A DNA stretch of 64,000 nucleotides from Mycobacterium europaeum. Lineage in GTDB: Bacteria > Actinomycetota > Actinomycetes > Mycobacteriales > Mycobacteriaceae. Of this stretch, positions 8,705 through 17,585 are shown in pieces. Numbering within the stretch: position 1 is the stretch's first letter; each line of letters starts with the position of its first letter. Both the position numbers and the translations under genes were made by a program. Under the pieces are notes generated by a model. It did not search any database and was not told the origin of the DNA. It saw only the letters and a list, made by a program, of their open reading frames with translations. The DNA is taken from NCBI RefSeq assembly GCF_002102155.1, contig NZ_LQOU01000032.1, positions 146,401 to 210,400 of the forward strand, given 5' to 3'.

Positions 8705-8838
8705 GCAGCCGAAAAGCTTGGCCGGCAAGAGGCCGTACGTCAGGTACCGCAACGGTCCGGAACGCGCATCCGCCGACCGGGGCCGCCCTCGCGTTTAGTC
8801 AGTTTGCCTCGCACACGCCCGGCGGAATACCGGCGAAA

Positions 8839-9702
8839 CTAAGGGCCCGGTCGTCGGCTGACGAAAACGCGCCGCTCGCCCGTCATCGGATCGTCGAACT
8901 CGATGCGCTGCGCCAATAGCCGTAGCGGCGTGCTGAAGTCGTCAGGCGGCACGTCAATGATGTTGGGATACAGGGGATCCCCGTCGATCGGCAGGCCGAG
9001 GGAGGCCATGTGCACGCGCAGCTGGTGGGTCCGCCCGGTGCGCGGGGTCAGCCGGTACAAACCGTCCGGGGAAACGAGCTCGACGAGGGTCTCCGCGTTG
9101 GCCGCGCCGGGTTCGCTGAAGGCTTGTAAAACCCCGCGCCGCTTGATGATCCGGCTGCGCACCACGCGCGGCAAGACCAGGGCGGGATCCACGGCCGCGC
9201 GCGCCAGATAGGTCTTGCGGACCAGGCCACGCGAGAACAGGGTCTGGTACGCGCCGCGCACCTCGCGGCGCGCCGTGAACAGCAGCACCCCGGCGGTCAG
9301 CCGGTCCAGCCGATGGGCCGGGCTCAGCTCCGGCAGACCCAGTTCCCGGCGCAGCCGCACCAGCGCCGTCTGGGCCACGTGCCGTCCGCGGGGCATGGTG
9401 GCCAGAAAGTGTGGCTTGTCGACCACCACGATGTCCGCGTCGCGATGCAGCACCGGGATGTCGAACGGCACCGGAACCTCATCGGGCAGCTCCCGGTACA
9501 GAAACACGTGTGATCCGGCGGGCAGCACCGTGGCTTCGTCGACCACCGCACCGGCCGCGTCGACCACCTCGCCGGCCAGCACCTTCGACCGCGCCGGCGC
9601 ACCGAACCGGTCGGTCAGCTCGGCCATCACCGGGCCCCCGCGCAGGCGCACGCGCGCCGGGCCGAGCCCGTCCCGCACCGGAAGGGGTGCGGGCCTCACC
9701 AC
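8839..9702 (-). CDS. RluA-family pseudouridine synthase
   Basis: This 287-residue protein converts uridine to pseudouridine in RNA. The catalytic motif HRLDRLTAGVLLFTA contains the essential aspartate of the RluA/RsuA class, and LTPRTGRTHQLRVHMA and GDPLYP are the other conserved core motifs. An N-terminal segment (about 1-80) of S4-like or lineage-specific character precedes the catalytic core. It corresponds in position and sequence type to M. tuberculosis Rv3300c. It begins 4 nt after the glpD2 stop, so the two are probably co-transcribed. The actual RNA target is unknown. Confidence 0.88.
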   Translation of the reverse strand: MVRPAPLPVRDGLGPARVRLRGGPVMAELTDRFGAPARSKVLAGEVVDAAGAVVDEATVLPAGSHVFLYRELPDEVPVPFDIPVLHRDADIVVVDKPHFLATMPRGRHVAQTALVRLRRELGLPELSPAHRLDRLTAGVLLFTARREVRGAYQTLFSRGLVRKTYLARAAVDPALVLPRVVRSRIIKRRGVLQAFSEPGAANAETLVELVSPDGLYRLTPRTGRTHQLRVHMASLGLPIDGDPLYPNIIDVPPDDFSTPLRLLAQRIEFDDPMTGERRVFVSRRPGP

Positions 9703-9706
9703 GCGC

Positions 9707-11464
9707 TCAATTCAAAGGCACCGGCTCGAGGATCTCCGCGCGGGCCTCCGGGGCGCTGGCGCGCAGCTCGTCGGCCGACACGTCGTCGGGCTGGGCCTGC
9801 GACAGGATCTCGGCCTCCACCCGCGCGGAGTAGTTCGACACCTCGCGCTCCACGTCCGCCACGCTCCAGCCGAGCACCGGGGCGACCACGTCGGCCACCT
9901 CGCGCGCGCAGTCGACGCCGCGGTGCGAGTATTCGATGGAGATGCGCATCCGGCGGGCCAGGATGTCCTCGAGATGCAGTGCGCCCTCGGCGGTGACGGC
10001 GTAGAGCGCCTCCACCTTGAGGTAGCCGGGCGCCTCCTTGATCGGGCTGAGCAGGTCGGCGTTTCCGGCCGCCAGCGCCAGCACATCGCCGATCATCGAG
10101 CCGTAGCGGTCCAGCAGGTGGCGCACCCGGTACGGGTGCAAACCCTGCAGCGCCGCAACGTGTTCGGCCTGATTGACCAGCGCGAAGTAGCCGTCGGCGC
10201 CCAGCAGGCTGACCTTCTCGGTGATCGAGGGCGCCACCCGGGCCGGCACGAACTGCGCCGCGGCGTCGATCGCGTCGGCGGCCATCACACGGTAGGTGGT
10301 GTACTTGCCGCCGGCGATGGCCACCAGGCCCGGCGCGGGCACGGCCACGGCGTGCTCGCGGGACAGCTTGGAGGTCTCCTCGCTCTCCCCGGCCAGCAGC
10401 GGGCGCAGCCCGGCGTACACGCCGTCGATGTCGGCATGGGTCAGCGGGATGGCCAGCACCGTGTTAACGGTCCGCAGGATGTAGTCGATGTCCGCCTTGG
10501 TGGCCGCGGGGTGGGCCAGGTCCAGGTTCCAGTCGGTGTCGGTGGTGCCGATGATCCAGTGGCTGCCCCAGGGGATGACGAACATCACCGATTTCTCGGT
10601 GCGCAGGATGATGGCGACGTCGCTGACGATGCGGTCGCGCGGCACCACCACGTGCACGCCCTTGGACGCGCGCACCTGAAATCGCCCGCGCTGCTTGGAC
10701 AATGCCTGAATCTCGTCGGTCCAGACCCCGGTCGCATTGACGACGACGTGGCCGCGGACTTCGGTGACGGCGCCGTTCTCGGAGTCGCGGACCCGCACGC
10801 CGGTCACCCGGTCGCCCTCGCGCAGCATCGCGACCACCTGGGTGGAGGTCCGCACCACCGCGCCGTAGTGGGCGGCGGTGCGGGCGACGGTCATGGTGTG
10901 CCGGGCGTCGTCGACGACGGTGTCGTAGTAGCGGATTCCGCCGATCAAGGCGCTGCGCTTGAGTCCCGGGCTCAGCCGCAACGCACCGGCACGGGTCAAA
11001 TGCTTTTGTGCCGGAACGGATTTCGCGCCGCCCATCCGGTCGTAGAGGAAGATGCCCGCGGCGATGTAAGGCCGCTCCCACACGCGGTTGGTCAGCGGGA
11101 ACAAGAATGGCATCGGCTTGACCAGGTGCGGCGCCAGCGTGGTCAGCGACAGCTCCCGCTCGTAGAGCGCCTCGCGCACCAGCCCGAATTCCAGCTGCTC
11201 GAGGTAGCGCAGCCCGCCGTGGAACATCTTCGACGAGCGGCTCGAGGTGCCCGACGCGAAATCGCGCGCCTCGACCAGCGCCACCTTGAGCCCGCGGGTG
11301 GCGGCGTCCAGCGCGCAGCCGGAGCCCACCACGCCGCCGCCGATGACGACGACGTCGAACTGCTCGGCGCCGAGCCGCTCCCAGGCCAACGCGCGCTGCT
11401 GAGGTCCCAGCGTGGAAGCCGCCCAGGTCTGTGCGCTTTCGGGCGCCTGTATGGGGTTGCTCAC
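9707..11464 (-). CDS. glpD2: Glycerol-3-phosphate dehydrogenase (FAD, quinone-linked)
   Basis: The 585-residue protein oxidises sn-glycerol-3-phosphate to dihydroxyacetone phosphate and passes electrons to menaquinone at the membrane. The N-terminal FAD-binding Rossmann motif VVIGGGVVGSGCALDAATRG is at about 40-60. Further family motifs are SSRSSKMFHGGLRYLEQ, GPR-type substrate loop residues and IIGTTDTDW. The GTG start has GAGGAG upstream. It lies 66 nt downstream of lpdA. In M. tuberculosis phoY1 lies between glpD2 and the pseudouridine synthase gene; here it is missing. Confidence 0.95.
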   Translation of the reverse strand: MSNPIQAPESAQTWAASTLGPQQRALAWERLGAEQFDVVVIGGGVVGSGCALDAATRGLKVALVEARDFASGTSSRSSKMFHGGLRYLEQLEFGLVREALYERELSLTTLAPHLVKPMPFLFPLTNRVWERPYIAAGIFLYDRMGGAKSVPAQKHLTRAGALRLSPGLKRSALIGGIRYYDTVVDDARHTMTVARTAAHYGAVVRTSTQVVAMLREGDRVTGVRVRDSENGAVTEVRGHVVVNATGVWTDEIQALSKQRGRFQVRASKGVHVVVPRDRIVSDVAIILRTEKSVMFVIPWGSHWIIGTTDTDWNLDLAHPAATKADIDYILRTVNTVLAIPLTHADIDGVYAGLRPLLAGESEETSKLSREHAVAVPAPGLVAIAGGKYTTYRVMAADAIDAAAQFVPARVAPSITEKVSLLGADGYFALVNQAEHVAALQGLHPYRVRHLLDRYGSMIGDVLALAAGNADLLSPIKEAPGYLKVEALYAVTAEGALHLEDILARRMRISIEYSHRGVDCAREVADVVAPVLGWSVADVEREVSNYSARVEAEILSQAQPDDVSADELRASAPEARAEILEPVPLN

Positions 11465-11530
11465 GGCAGAGGACTCCTCACCGGGAAACTCCTGTCGGTT
11501 ACTCGCCAGTAGGACGGTGTCGAACCAAGG

Positions 11531-12946
11531 CTAGTCCAGATCGTCGTGTGCCATCAGCCGACGAGCGGCCTCGGTGATCGACCCGGACAACGACGGGTAA
11601 ACGGCGAGCGTCTGCGCCAGCTCGTTGACGGTGATGCGGTTCTGGACGGCCACGGCGATCGGCAGGATCAGTTCGGAGGCGATCGGGGCCACCACCACGC
11701 CGCCGATCACCACGCCGGTGGATTTGCGGCAGAACATCTTCACGAAGCCCTGCTGCAGCCCCGACATCTTGGCCCGCGCGTTGGTGCGCAACGGGAGCAT
11801 GATCGTGCGGGCCGACACCGAACCGTCGTCGATCATCGTTTGCGGCACGCCGACGGCCGCGATCTCGGGCCTGGTGAACACCGTCGCCGCCACCGTGCGC
11901 AGCCGGATCGGGCTGACGCCCTCGCCCAGCGCGTGATACATCGCGATCCGGCCCTGCATGGCGGCGACCGACGCCAGCGGCAGCAGGCCGGTGCAGTCGC
12001 CGGCGGCGTAGATGCCGGCCACCGAGGTCCGCGACACCCGGTCCACGGTCAGGTAGCCGCCGCGGCCCAGCTCGATGCCGACCCGGTCCAGGCCCAGGCC
12101 GTCGGTGTTGGGGACCGACCCGATGGTCATCAGGGCGTGGCTGCCCTCGACGGTGCGCCCGTCGGCCAGGGTGACCAGCACGCCGTCGGCGGTGCGGGTG
12201 ACCGACTGGGCGCGGGCGTTCTTGACCAACTGGACGCCGCGCTCGGAGAAGGCCTCCTCCAGGACCAGGGCGGCGTCGGCGTCCTCGTAGGGCAGCACCC
12301 GGTCCCGGCTGGCGACCACCGTCACCGGGACGCCCAACTCGGTGTAGGCGTGCACGAACTCGGCGCCGGTGACGCCGGACCCGACGACCACGAGGTGCTC
12401 GGGCAGCGCCTCGAGGTTGTAGAGCTGCCGCCAGGTCAGGATCCGCTCGCCGTCCGGCTGGGCCGACGGCAGGATCCGGGGGCTGGCGCCGGTCGCGATC
12501 AGCACGACGTCGGCCTCGAACTCGCTGGTCGTCCCGTCTGCGGCGGTGGCCTTGACGCGGTGGCAGGCCAGCCCGGGCGTGGGGTCGATCAGCTCGCCGT
12601 GCCCGGCGACCACGTGCACGCCCATGGTGAGCAGCTGATCGGTGATATCGGCCGACTGCTCGGTGGCCAGTTGCTTCACCCGGGCGTGGATCTGCGGCAG
12701 GGAGATCTTCGCGTCGTCGATGTCGATCTCCAACCCCAGCCGCGGCGCCCGGCGCAGCTCGGTGCGCAGCCAGGTGGAGGCGATGAAGGTCTTGGACGGC
12801 ACGCAGTCGTCGAGCACGGCCGCGCCGCCGATGCCGTCGGAGTCAATGACGGTGACATGAGTGCTGTCGGGGTGGGAGGTGGCGGCCACCAGGGCGGCTT
12901 CATAACCGGCCGGGCCTCCACCGAGGATCACGATGCGGGTCGCCAC
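11531..12946 (-). CDS. lpdA: NAD(P)H quinone reductase LpdA, dihydrolipoamide-dehydrogenase-like flavoprotein
   Basis: This 471-residue pyridine nucleotide-disulfide oxidoreductase-fold protein matches M. tuberculosis Rv3303c. It has the FAD motif GGGPAGYEAALVA at residues 9-21, the NAD(P) motif VVGSGVTGAEFVHAY and the distal FAD motif GIYAAGDCTGLLPLAS. The usual redox-active CxxxxC pair is reduced to one cysteine (DDCVPSKT), so it cannot act as a lipoamide dehydrogenase. The M. tuberculosis protein is reported to act as a quinone reductase. The GTG start lies 7 nt after a TAGGTT hexamer on the minus strand, suggesting a leaderless transcript. glpD2 is likely in the same operon. Confidence 0.93.
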   Translation of the reverse strand: MATRIVILGGGPAGYEAALVAATSHPDSTHVTVIDSDGIGGAAVLDDCVPSKTFIASTWLRTELRRAPRLGLEIDIDDAKISLPQIHARVKQLATEQSADITDQLLTMGVHVVAGHGELIDPTPGLACHRVKATAADGTTSEFEADVVLIATGASPRILPSAQPDGERILTWRQLYNLEALPEHLVVVGSGVTGAEFVHAYTELGVPVTVVASRDRVLPYEDADAALVLEEAFSERGVQLVKNARAQSVTRTADGVLVTLADGRTVEGSHALMTIGSVPNTDGLGLDRVGIELGRGGYLTVDRVSRTSVAGIYAAGDCTGLLPLASVAAMQGRIAMYHALGEGVSPIRLRTVAATVFTRPEIAAVGVPQTMIDDGSVSARTIMLPLRTNARAKMSGLQQGFVKMFCRKSTGVVIGGVVVAPIASELILPIAVAVQNRITVNELAQTLAVYPSLSGSITEAARRLMAHDDLD

Positions 12947-12952
12947 AGCCCC

Positions 12953-12958
12953 AACCTA
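12953..12958 (-). promoter_or_regulatory. -10 hexamer TAGGTT of lpdA (leaderless)
   Basis: On the minus strand TAGGTT ends 7 nt before the GTG start of lpdA. That spacing would put the transcription start on the start codon. Inference from sequence only. Confidence 0.5.
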
Positions 12959-12980
12959 GTGGGGCGACCCGCCACCCCGC

Positions 12981-13112
12981 AGCGCGGTGACGATGCACGC
13001 CGCGGCGCGGCGTGAGGAGGAGCCGCGCCATCGGACAGCGCGGTGACGATGCACGCCGCGGCGCGGCGTGAGGAGGAGCCGCGCCATCGGACACCGCGGT
13101 GACGATGCACGC
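12981..13112. repeat. 56-bp tandem repeat, two full copies plus a partial third
   Basis: Copies begin at 12981, 13037 and 13093 with an exact 56-bp period. The first two are near-identical and the third covers only the first 18-20 bases with a changed second base. The unit contains the inverted pair CGCGGCGCGG/CCGCGCC. It lies between the divergent lpdA and cyclotransferase-like genes and resembles mycobacterial MIRU/VNTR loci, so copy number may vary between strains. Confidence 0.85.
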
Positions 13113-13141
13113 GGGAGGAGACCGCCCGGGCATGCGACGTC

Positions 13142-13147
13142 TAAGCT
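13142..13147 (+). promoter_or_regulatory. -10 hexamer TAAGCT (leaderless)
   Basis: TAAGCT ends 7 nt before the GTG start at 13154, consistent with a leaderless transcript. No clear Shine-Dalgarno sequence is present. Confidence 0.5.
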
Positions 13148-13153
13148 TTCCCC

Positions 13154-13633
13154 GTGCCGCTCTACGCCGCCTACGGGTCGAACATGGATCCTGAGCAGAT
13201 GCTCAAGCGCGCACCCCATTCGCCGATGGCCGGGACGGGCTGGCTGCATGGCTGGCGCTTGACGTTCGGGGGCGAGGACATCGGCTGGGAGGGCGCGCTG
13301 GCCACCGTGGTCGAAGACCCGGATTCCAAGGTGTTCGTCGTGCTCTACGACATGACCCCGGCGGACGAGAAGAACCTCGATCGGTGGGAGGGCTCGGAGT
13401 TCGGCGTGCACAAGAAGATCCGGTGCCGGGTGGAGCGCATCTCGTCGGACACCAGCACCGACCCGGTGCTGGCCTGGCTGTACGTGCTCGACGCCTGGGA
13501 GGGCGGCCTGCCGTCGGCGCGGTATCTGGGCGTGATGGCCGACGCGGCCGAAATCGCCGGCGCCCCAGCCGATTACGTGCACAACCTGCGGACCCGCCCG
13601 GCCCACAACGTCGGCCCCGGGACCGGCCCCTAG
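13154..13633 (+). CDS. Gamma-glutamylcyclotransferase-like protein (Rv3304-like)
   Basis: The 159-residue protein opens PLYAAYGSNMDPEQML, the YGSN substrate-binding loop of the gamma-glutamylcyclotransferase fold. Family enzymes release 5-oxoproline from gamma-glutamyl compounds, but many members have other or unknown substrates. YDMTPADEKNLDRWEG supplies the expected region around the catalytic Glu. The position between lpdA and amiA1/amiB1 matches M. tuberculosis Rv3304. It ends 4 nt into the end of the convergent amiA1 gene. Biological substrate unknown. Confidence 0.85.
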   Translation: MPLYAAYGSNMDPEQMLKRAPHSPMAGTGWLHGWRLTFGGEDIGWEGALATVVEDPDSKVFVVLYDMTPADEKNLDRWEGSEFGVHKKIRCRVERISSDTSTDPVLAWLYVLDAWEGGLPSARYLGVMADAAEIAGAPADYVHNLRTRPAHNVGPGTGP

Positions 13634-14808
13634 GGCGAGGAGAACGCGGCCGACTGCTCGACGATGTTGACCATCACGCGCAGCCCGATCGCCAGGGCGC
13701 GCTCGTCGAGGTCGAACGTCGGCTGGTGCAGGTCCAGCTGCGGGCCCTGACCCGACCACACTCCCAGGCGCGCCATCGCGCCGGGGATCTCCTCGAGGTA
13801 CCAGGAGAAGTCCTCGCCCCCGCCGGACTGGCGGGTGTCGGCCAGCGCGTCGGGGCCGATGGCCTCGATCGCGTGGGTGAGGATGCGCGTCGAGACGTCC
13901 TCGTTGACCACCGGCGGCACGCCGCGCCGGTACTGCAGCGTGTGTTCGATGCCCAGCGGCGCCAGCAGCGCCGACACCGTCTCCCGGATGATCTCCTCGA
14001 GCCCCACCCAGGTCTGCCGGCTCGCGGTGCGGACCGTCCCGCCCAGCACCCCGCTCTGCGGGATGGCGTTGGCGGTCACCCCCGCGTTGACCGCGCCCCA
14101 CACCAACACGGTGCCGTTGCGCGGGTCGATGCGCCGCGAGAGCACCCCGGGCAGCCCGGTGATCAGCGTGCCGAGCCCGTAGACCAGGTCGGCGGTCAGG
14201 TGTGGGCGCGACGTGTGCCCGCCCGGGGAATGCAGCGTGATCTCGATCTGGTCGGCCGCCGAGGTGATGGGGCCGTGCCGGACCGCGACCTGCCCGACCT
14301 CGAGCCGCGGGTCGCAGTGCAGGGCGAAGATCCGCGACACCCCCGAGATCGCGCCCGCGGCGATGGCGTCGATCGCGCCGCCGGGCATCAGCTCCTCGGC
14401 GGCCTGGAAGATCAGCCGCACCCCCACCGGCAGCTGCGGCACCGAGGCGAGGGCGAGCGCGGTGCCGAGCAGGACCGCGGTGTGGGCGTCGTGGCCGCAG
14501 GCGTGCGCGACGTTGGGCATGGTGGAGGTGTAGGGCGCGCCGGTCCGTTCGGCCATGGGCAGCGCGTCCATGTCGGCCCGCAGCGCGATCCTGGGCTCGT
14601 GTTCGGGGCCCAGGTCGCAGACCAGCCCGGTCCCGCCGGGCAGCACCTTGGGGTTGAGCCCCGCGTCGGCCAACCGCTCGGCGACGAACTGGGTGGTGGC
14701 GTACTCCTGGCGGCCCAGTTCGGGATAGCGGTGGATGTGCCGGCGCCATTCGACCAGGTCGTCGTGGTGGGCGGCCAGCCAGGCGGTGGCGGCATCGGCG
14801 AGGCTCAT
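13630..14808 (-). CDS. amiA1: M20-family amidohydrolase AmiA1
   Basis: This 392-residue M20/M40-type metallopeptidase-like enzyme hydrolyses N-acyl amino acids or related amides. Metal-binding motifs seen include HIHRYPELGRQEY, ALRADMDALPM, HACGHDAHTAVLLG, QAAEELMPGGA and GGGEDFSWY. The ATG at 14808 overlaps the amiB1 stop as ATGA, so translational coupling is likely. A longer open frame upstream exists but overlaps amiB1. It is the second gene of the amiB1-amiA1 pair, as at M. tuberculosis Rv3305c/Rv3306c. Physiological substrate unknown. Confidence 0.93.
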   Translation of the reverse strand: MSLADAATAWLAAHHDDLVEWRRHIHRYPELGRQEYATTQFVAERLADAGLNPKVLPGGTGLVCDLGPEHEPRIALRADMDALPMAERTGAPYTSTMPNVAHACGHDAHTAVLLGTALALASVPQLPVGVRLIFQAAEELMPGGAIDAIAAGAISGVSRIFALHCDPRLEVGQVAVRHGPITSAADQIEITLHSPGGHTSRPHLTADLVYGLGTLITGLPGVLSRRIDPRNGTVLVWGAVNAGVTANAIPQSGVLGGTVRTASRQTWVGLEEIIRETVSALLAPLGIEHTLQYRRGVPPVVNEDVSTRILTHAIEAIGPDALADTRQSGGGEDFSWYLEEIPGAMARLGVWSGQGPQLDLHQPTFDLDERALAIGLRVMVNIVEQSAAFSSP

Positions 14809-15998
14809 GCGCGCGCCCGCCGTTCCAGCGCCGCCAGTACCCGGTCGCGTTCGGCGGGCGTCTGGGCCAGCTGAACGACCGTGCGGGCCAGCATGATCGC
14901 ACCCTCGACGACGGCGCGGTCGGCGCTGGGGCTGGCGGCGGCGGTGGTGAACGCGCGCTGGTGAACCATGGCGCCGCCGGCGTCGACCCCGACCACCGGA
15001 TGGATGCCCGGCAGCACCTGGGTCACGTTGCCCATGTCGGTGCTGCCCATGGGCAGCGCCGCCTCGAACTCGCGGGCCACCGGCTCGCGTCCCAGCCGGC
15101 GCATCTCCTCGCGGAAGGTGTCGGCCAGCCATTCGTCGGGGGTGAGCTCGTCGTAAGCGGGTGCCGGGTTGTCGATTTCGTATTCGCAGCCGGTGGCCAG
15201 CGCACCCGCGGCGAAGCACGCGTACATCCTGCCCTCCAGCTGTCTCAGCGACTCCGACTCGACGGCCCGCATCGCGTACTGCAGCGTCGCGTGCCCGGGG
15301 ATGACGTTGACCGCCTGCCCGCCGTCGGTGACGATCCCGTGCACCAGTTGGCCCGGGGCCAGCTGCTGGCGCAGCAGCCCGATGGCCACCTGCGCGACGG
15401 TCACCGCGTCGGCGGCATTGATACCCTGATGCGGCGCGACGGCAGCGTGGGATTCCTTGCCACGGTAGTGCACGGTCGCCTCCGACAGTGCCAGCGAGCG
15501 GGCGGCCGCGATGTCGGCGGGCCCCGGATGCAGCATCACCGCCGCCGCGATGTCGTCGAACACCCCGGCCGCCAGCAGCAGCGCCTTGCCGCCGCCCGCC
15601 TCCTCGGCGGGGGTACCGATCAGCGCCACCCGCAGGCCCAGGTCGTCGGCCACCTCGGCCAGCGCCAGCGCGGTGCCCACCGCGGACGCCGCGATGATGT
15701 TGTGGCCGCAGGCGTGCCCGATCTCGGGCAGCGCGTCGTATTCGGCGCAGACCCCGACGGTCAGCGGGCCGCTGCCGAAGTCGGCGCGAAACGCGGTGTC
15801 CAGGCCACCGGCGGACGCGGTGACCTCGAAGCCGCGCTCGGCGACCAGCGCCTGGGCCTTGGCGCAGCTGCGATGCTCGGCGAACGCCAGCTCGGGCTCG
15901 GCGTGGATGGCGTGGGACAGCTCAACCAGGTCGGAGCCACGTCGCCGCACGACAGCCTCGACCCTGTCTGAGGGGTTGTCCAATGCGGAGGTGGGCAT
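14805..15998 (-). CDS. amiB1: M20-family amidohydrolase AmiB1
   Basis: This is a 397-residue amidohydrolase of the same superfamily as AmiA1, closer to the AbgB/p-aminobenzoyl-glutamate hydrolase type. Motifs seen are HAEPELAFAEHRS, VCAEYDALPEIGHACGHN, GTPAEEAGGGKA and GSTDMGNVTQVLPG. The ATG at 15998 lies 7 nt after a GATACT hexamer, while the open frame extends further upstream without a better start. It leads the two-gene operon and overlaps amiA1 by 4 nt. Substrate not determinable here. Confidence 0.92.
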   Translation of the reverse strand: MPTSALDNPSDRVEAVVRRRGSDLVELSHAIHAEPELAFAEHRSCAKAQALVAERGFEVTASAGGLDTAFRADFGSGPLTVGVCAEYDALPEIGHACGHNIIAASAVGTALALAEVADDLGLRVALIGTPAEEAGGGKALLLAAGVFDDIAAAVMLHPGPADIAAARSLALSEATVHYRGKESHAAVAPHQGINAADAVTVAQVAIGLLRQQLAPGQLVHGIVTDGGQAVNVIPGHATLQYAMRAVESESLRQLEGRMYACFAAGALATGCEYEIDNPAPAYDELTPDEWLADTFREEMRRLGREPVAREFEAALPMGSTDMGNVTQVLPGIHPVVGVDAGGAMVHQRAFTTAAASPSADRAVVEGAIMLARTVVQLAQTPAERDRVLAALERRARA

Positions 15999-16004
15999 TC
16001 TCGC

Positions 16005-16010
16005 AGTATC
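16005..16010 (-). promoter_or_regulatory. -10 hexamer GATACT of amiB1 (leaderless)
   Basis: GATACT on the minus strand ends 7 nt before the amiB1 ATG, the same spacing seen for other leaderless candidates in this window. Confidence 0.45.
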
Positions 16011-16033
16011 CCACCGCGACGTCGGGGCCCGGG

Positions 16034-16699
16034 CTACACCAGTCCGGCGATGAATCCCGCCGCCTGCCCGGGGTAGGGCGCCACCCCGTAATCGTGGTGG
16101 GCCTCCCGGTCGCGGCCACCGACGACGCACACCGGATCACCGGGGCTGCAGATGTCGATGGCGCGGCCGGCGAACAGACCGGTCGTCGACAGGGGGGTGT
16201 TGAAGCGGTTGCCGGGATTGCCGAACACCGCAACCGCCCTGACCTTGTTCGCCAGGCCGGGATCCAGCTCGGGCGCCGATCCGAAGTTGCCGACGGTGTT
16301 GCCCAGCGGCGGCACCCCGGCCAGCATCGAGACCGCGGCGGCGCCCTGAGAGAAGCCGCCGAGCACCAGCTTCGTCGCCGGGCACTGGTCGACCATCTGC
16401 GCGATGTGGTCGCGCGCGTCGTTGGCTCCGTCGGCGGTCTGCAGGAAGTTGTAGCTGGCCGGGTAGTCCACCGCGTACGCGTCGACGTTGCGCGAGCCCA
16501 GGTCGTGCTGCAGCGCGGCCAGCAGCGCGTCCCCGGCGACGCCCAGGCCGGGCGGCTCGGCGGTGCCGCGGGCGAAGATCAGCTGCACGTTGGGGCACCC
16601 GTCGGCGCGCGCCGATGGCAGCGCGCCGCTTGTGATCGAAAACACTGACACCGCAACGGCGACGGCCAGGCCGACGATCGGCCACCTACGAAGACTCAT
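16034..16699 (-). CDS. Secreted cutinase-family serine hydrolase
   Basis: The 221-residue protein has a signal peptide (MSLRRWPIVGLAVAVAVSVF, cleaved near SARADGCPN). A cutinase alpha/beta-hydrolase core follows, with the GFSQGAAAV nucleophile elbow (S117), DICSPGDPVC near the catalytic Asp and a C-terminal HHDYG catalytic His. Paired cysteines match the disulfides of the family. Mycobacterial cutinase-like proteins are exported esterases, lipases or phospholipases. The ATG at 16699 gives the correct signal peptide. I do not recall a cutinase at this site in M. tuberculosis, so it looks like an insertion between amiB1 and deoD. Confidence 0.92.
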   Translation of the reverse strand: MSLRRWPIVGLAVAVAVSVFSITSGALPSARADGCPNVQLIFARGTAEPPGLGVAGDALLAALQHDLGSRNVDAYAVDYPASYNFLQTADGANDARDHIAQMVDQCPATKLVLGGFSQGAAAVSMLAGVPPLGNTVGNFGSAPELDPGLANKVRAVAVFGNPGNRFNTPLSTTGLFAGRAIDICSPGDPVCVVGGRDREAHHDYGVAPYPGQAAGFIAGLV

Positions 16700-16761
16700 G
16701 CGGCAGATTTTCACACATTCCGGCGGGCACCATCGCGGCGCTAACCCAAGGTGACCCGCAC

Positions 16762-16767
16762 TATGCT
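16762..16767 (+). promoter_or_regulatory. -10 hexamer TATGCT of deoD-pmmB
   Basis: TATGCT ends 9 nt before the GTG start of deoD. A leaderless or very short leader transcript is inferred. Confidence 0.45.
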
Positions 16768-16775
16768 CGCCGACT

Positions 16776-17582
16776 GTGAGCGACGTCGCATCCGACCCCG
16801 CCGAACTGGCCCGGCGGGCGGCGCACTTCATCGCCGAACGCACCGGCGTGCCCCGTCACGACGTCGCGGTCGTCCTCGGATCGGGGTGGCGCCCCGCGGC
16901 GGACGCCCTCGGCACCCCGACCGCCGTGCTGCCCCAGGCCGACGTGCCCGGCTTCGCGCCCCCCACCGCCGTGGGGCACACCGGTGAGCTGATGTCGGCG
17001 CGCGTCGGCGAGCGCCGCGTGCTGGTACTGGTCGGTCGCGTGCACGCCTACGAGGGCCACGACCTGTGCCACGTGGTGCACCCGGTGCGGGCGGCCTGCG
17101 CGGCCGGCGCGCGCATCGTCGTGCTCACCAACGCGGCCGGCGGCCTGCGGCCCGACATGGCGGTCGGCCAGCCGGTGCTGATCAGCGACCACCTCAACCT
17201 GACCGCGCGTTCGCCGCTGGTCGGCCCGCAGTTCGTGGACCTGACCGACGCCTACGCGCCGCGACTGCGCGAGCTCGCCCGCGTTGTCGACCCCGGGCTG
17301 ACCGAGGGCGTCTACGCGGGGCTGGCGGGGCCGCACTACGAGACGCCCGCCGAGGTGCGGATGCTGCGGACGCTGGGCGCCGACCTGGTCGGCATGTCGA
17401 CCGTGCACGAGACGATCGCGGCCCGGGCGGCCGGCGCCGAGGTGCTGGGGGTGTCGCTGGTGACCAACCTGGCCGCGGGGATCGGCGGCCAGCCGCTCAG
17501 CCACGCCGAGGTGCTCGCCGCCGGCGCCGCGTCGGCAAGCCGGATGGGCGCCCTGCTGGCCGACGTCGTGGCCCGGTTCTAG
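16776..17582 (+). CDS. deoD: Purine nucleoside phosphorylase
   Basis: The 268-residue protein belongs to the trimeric PNP family and splits inosine or guanosine with phosphate into base and ribose-1-phosphate. Motifs seen are [12 protein letters not shown] (phosphate site), [31 protein letters not shown] and [13 protein letters not shown], followed by the base-binding SLVTNLAAG segment. Start GTG at 16776. It is 3 nt upstream of pmmB, forming an operon that joins nucleoside cleavage to sugar-phosphate isomerisation. Corresponds to M. tuberculosis Rv3307. Confidence 0.95.
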   Translation: MSDVASDPAELARRAAHFIAERTGVPRHDVAVVLGSGWRPAADALGTPTAVLPQADVPGFAPPTAVGHTGELMSARVGERRVLVLVGRVHAYEGHDLCHVVHPVRAACAAGARIVVLTNAAGGLRPDMAVGQPVLISDHLNLTARSPLVGPQFVDLTDAYAPRLRELARVVDPGLTEGVYAGLAGPHYETPAEVRMLRTLGADLVGMSTVHETIAARAAGAEVLGVSLVTNLAAGIGGQPLSHAEVLAAGAASASRMGALLADVVARF

Positions 17583-17585
17583 GCC

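Noticed and set aside
9215..11512. 765-codon plus-strand open frame opposite glpD2 and the pseudouridine synthase gene
   Set aside because: It is the antisense shadow of two well-supported genes in GC-rich DNA. The translation is compositionally biased and matches no family.
12981..13112. CRISPR array
   Set aside because: The copies are directly adjacent with no unique spacers, and no cas genes are present.
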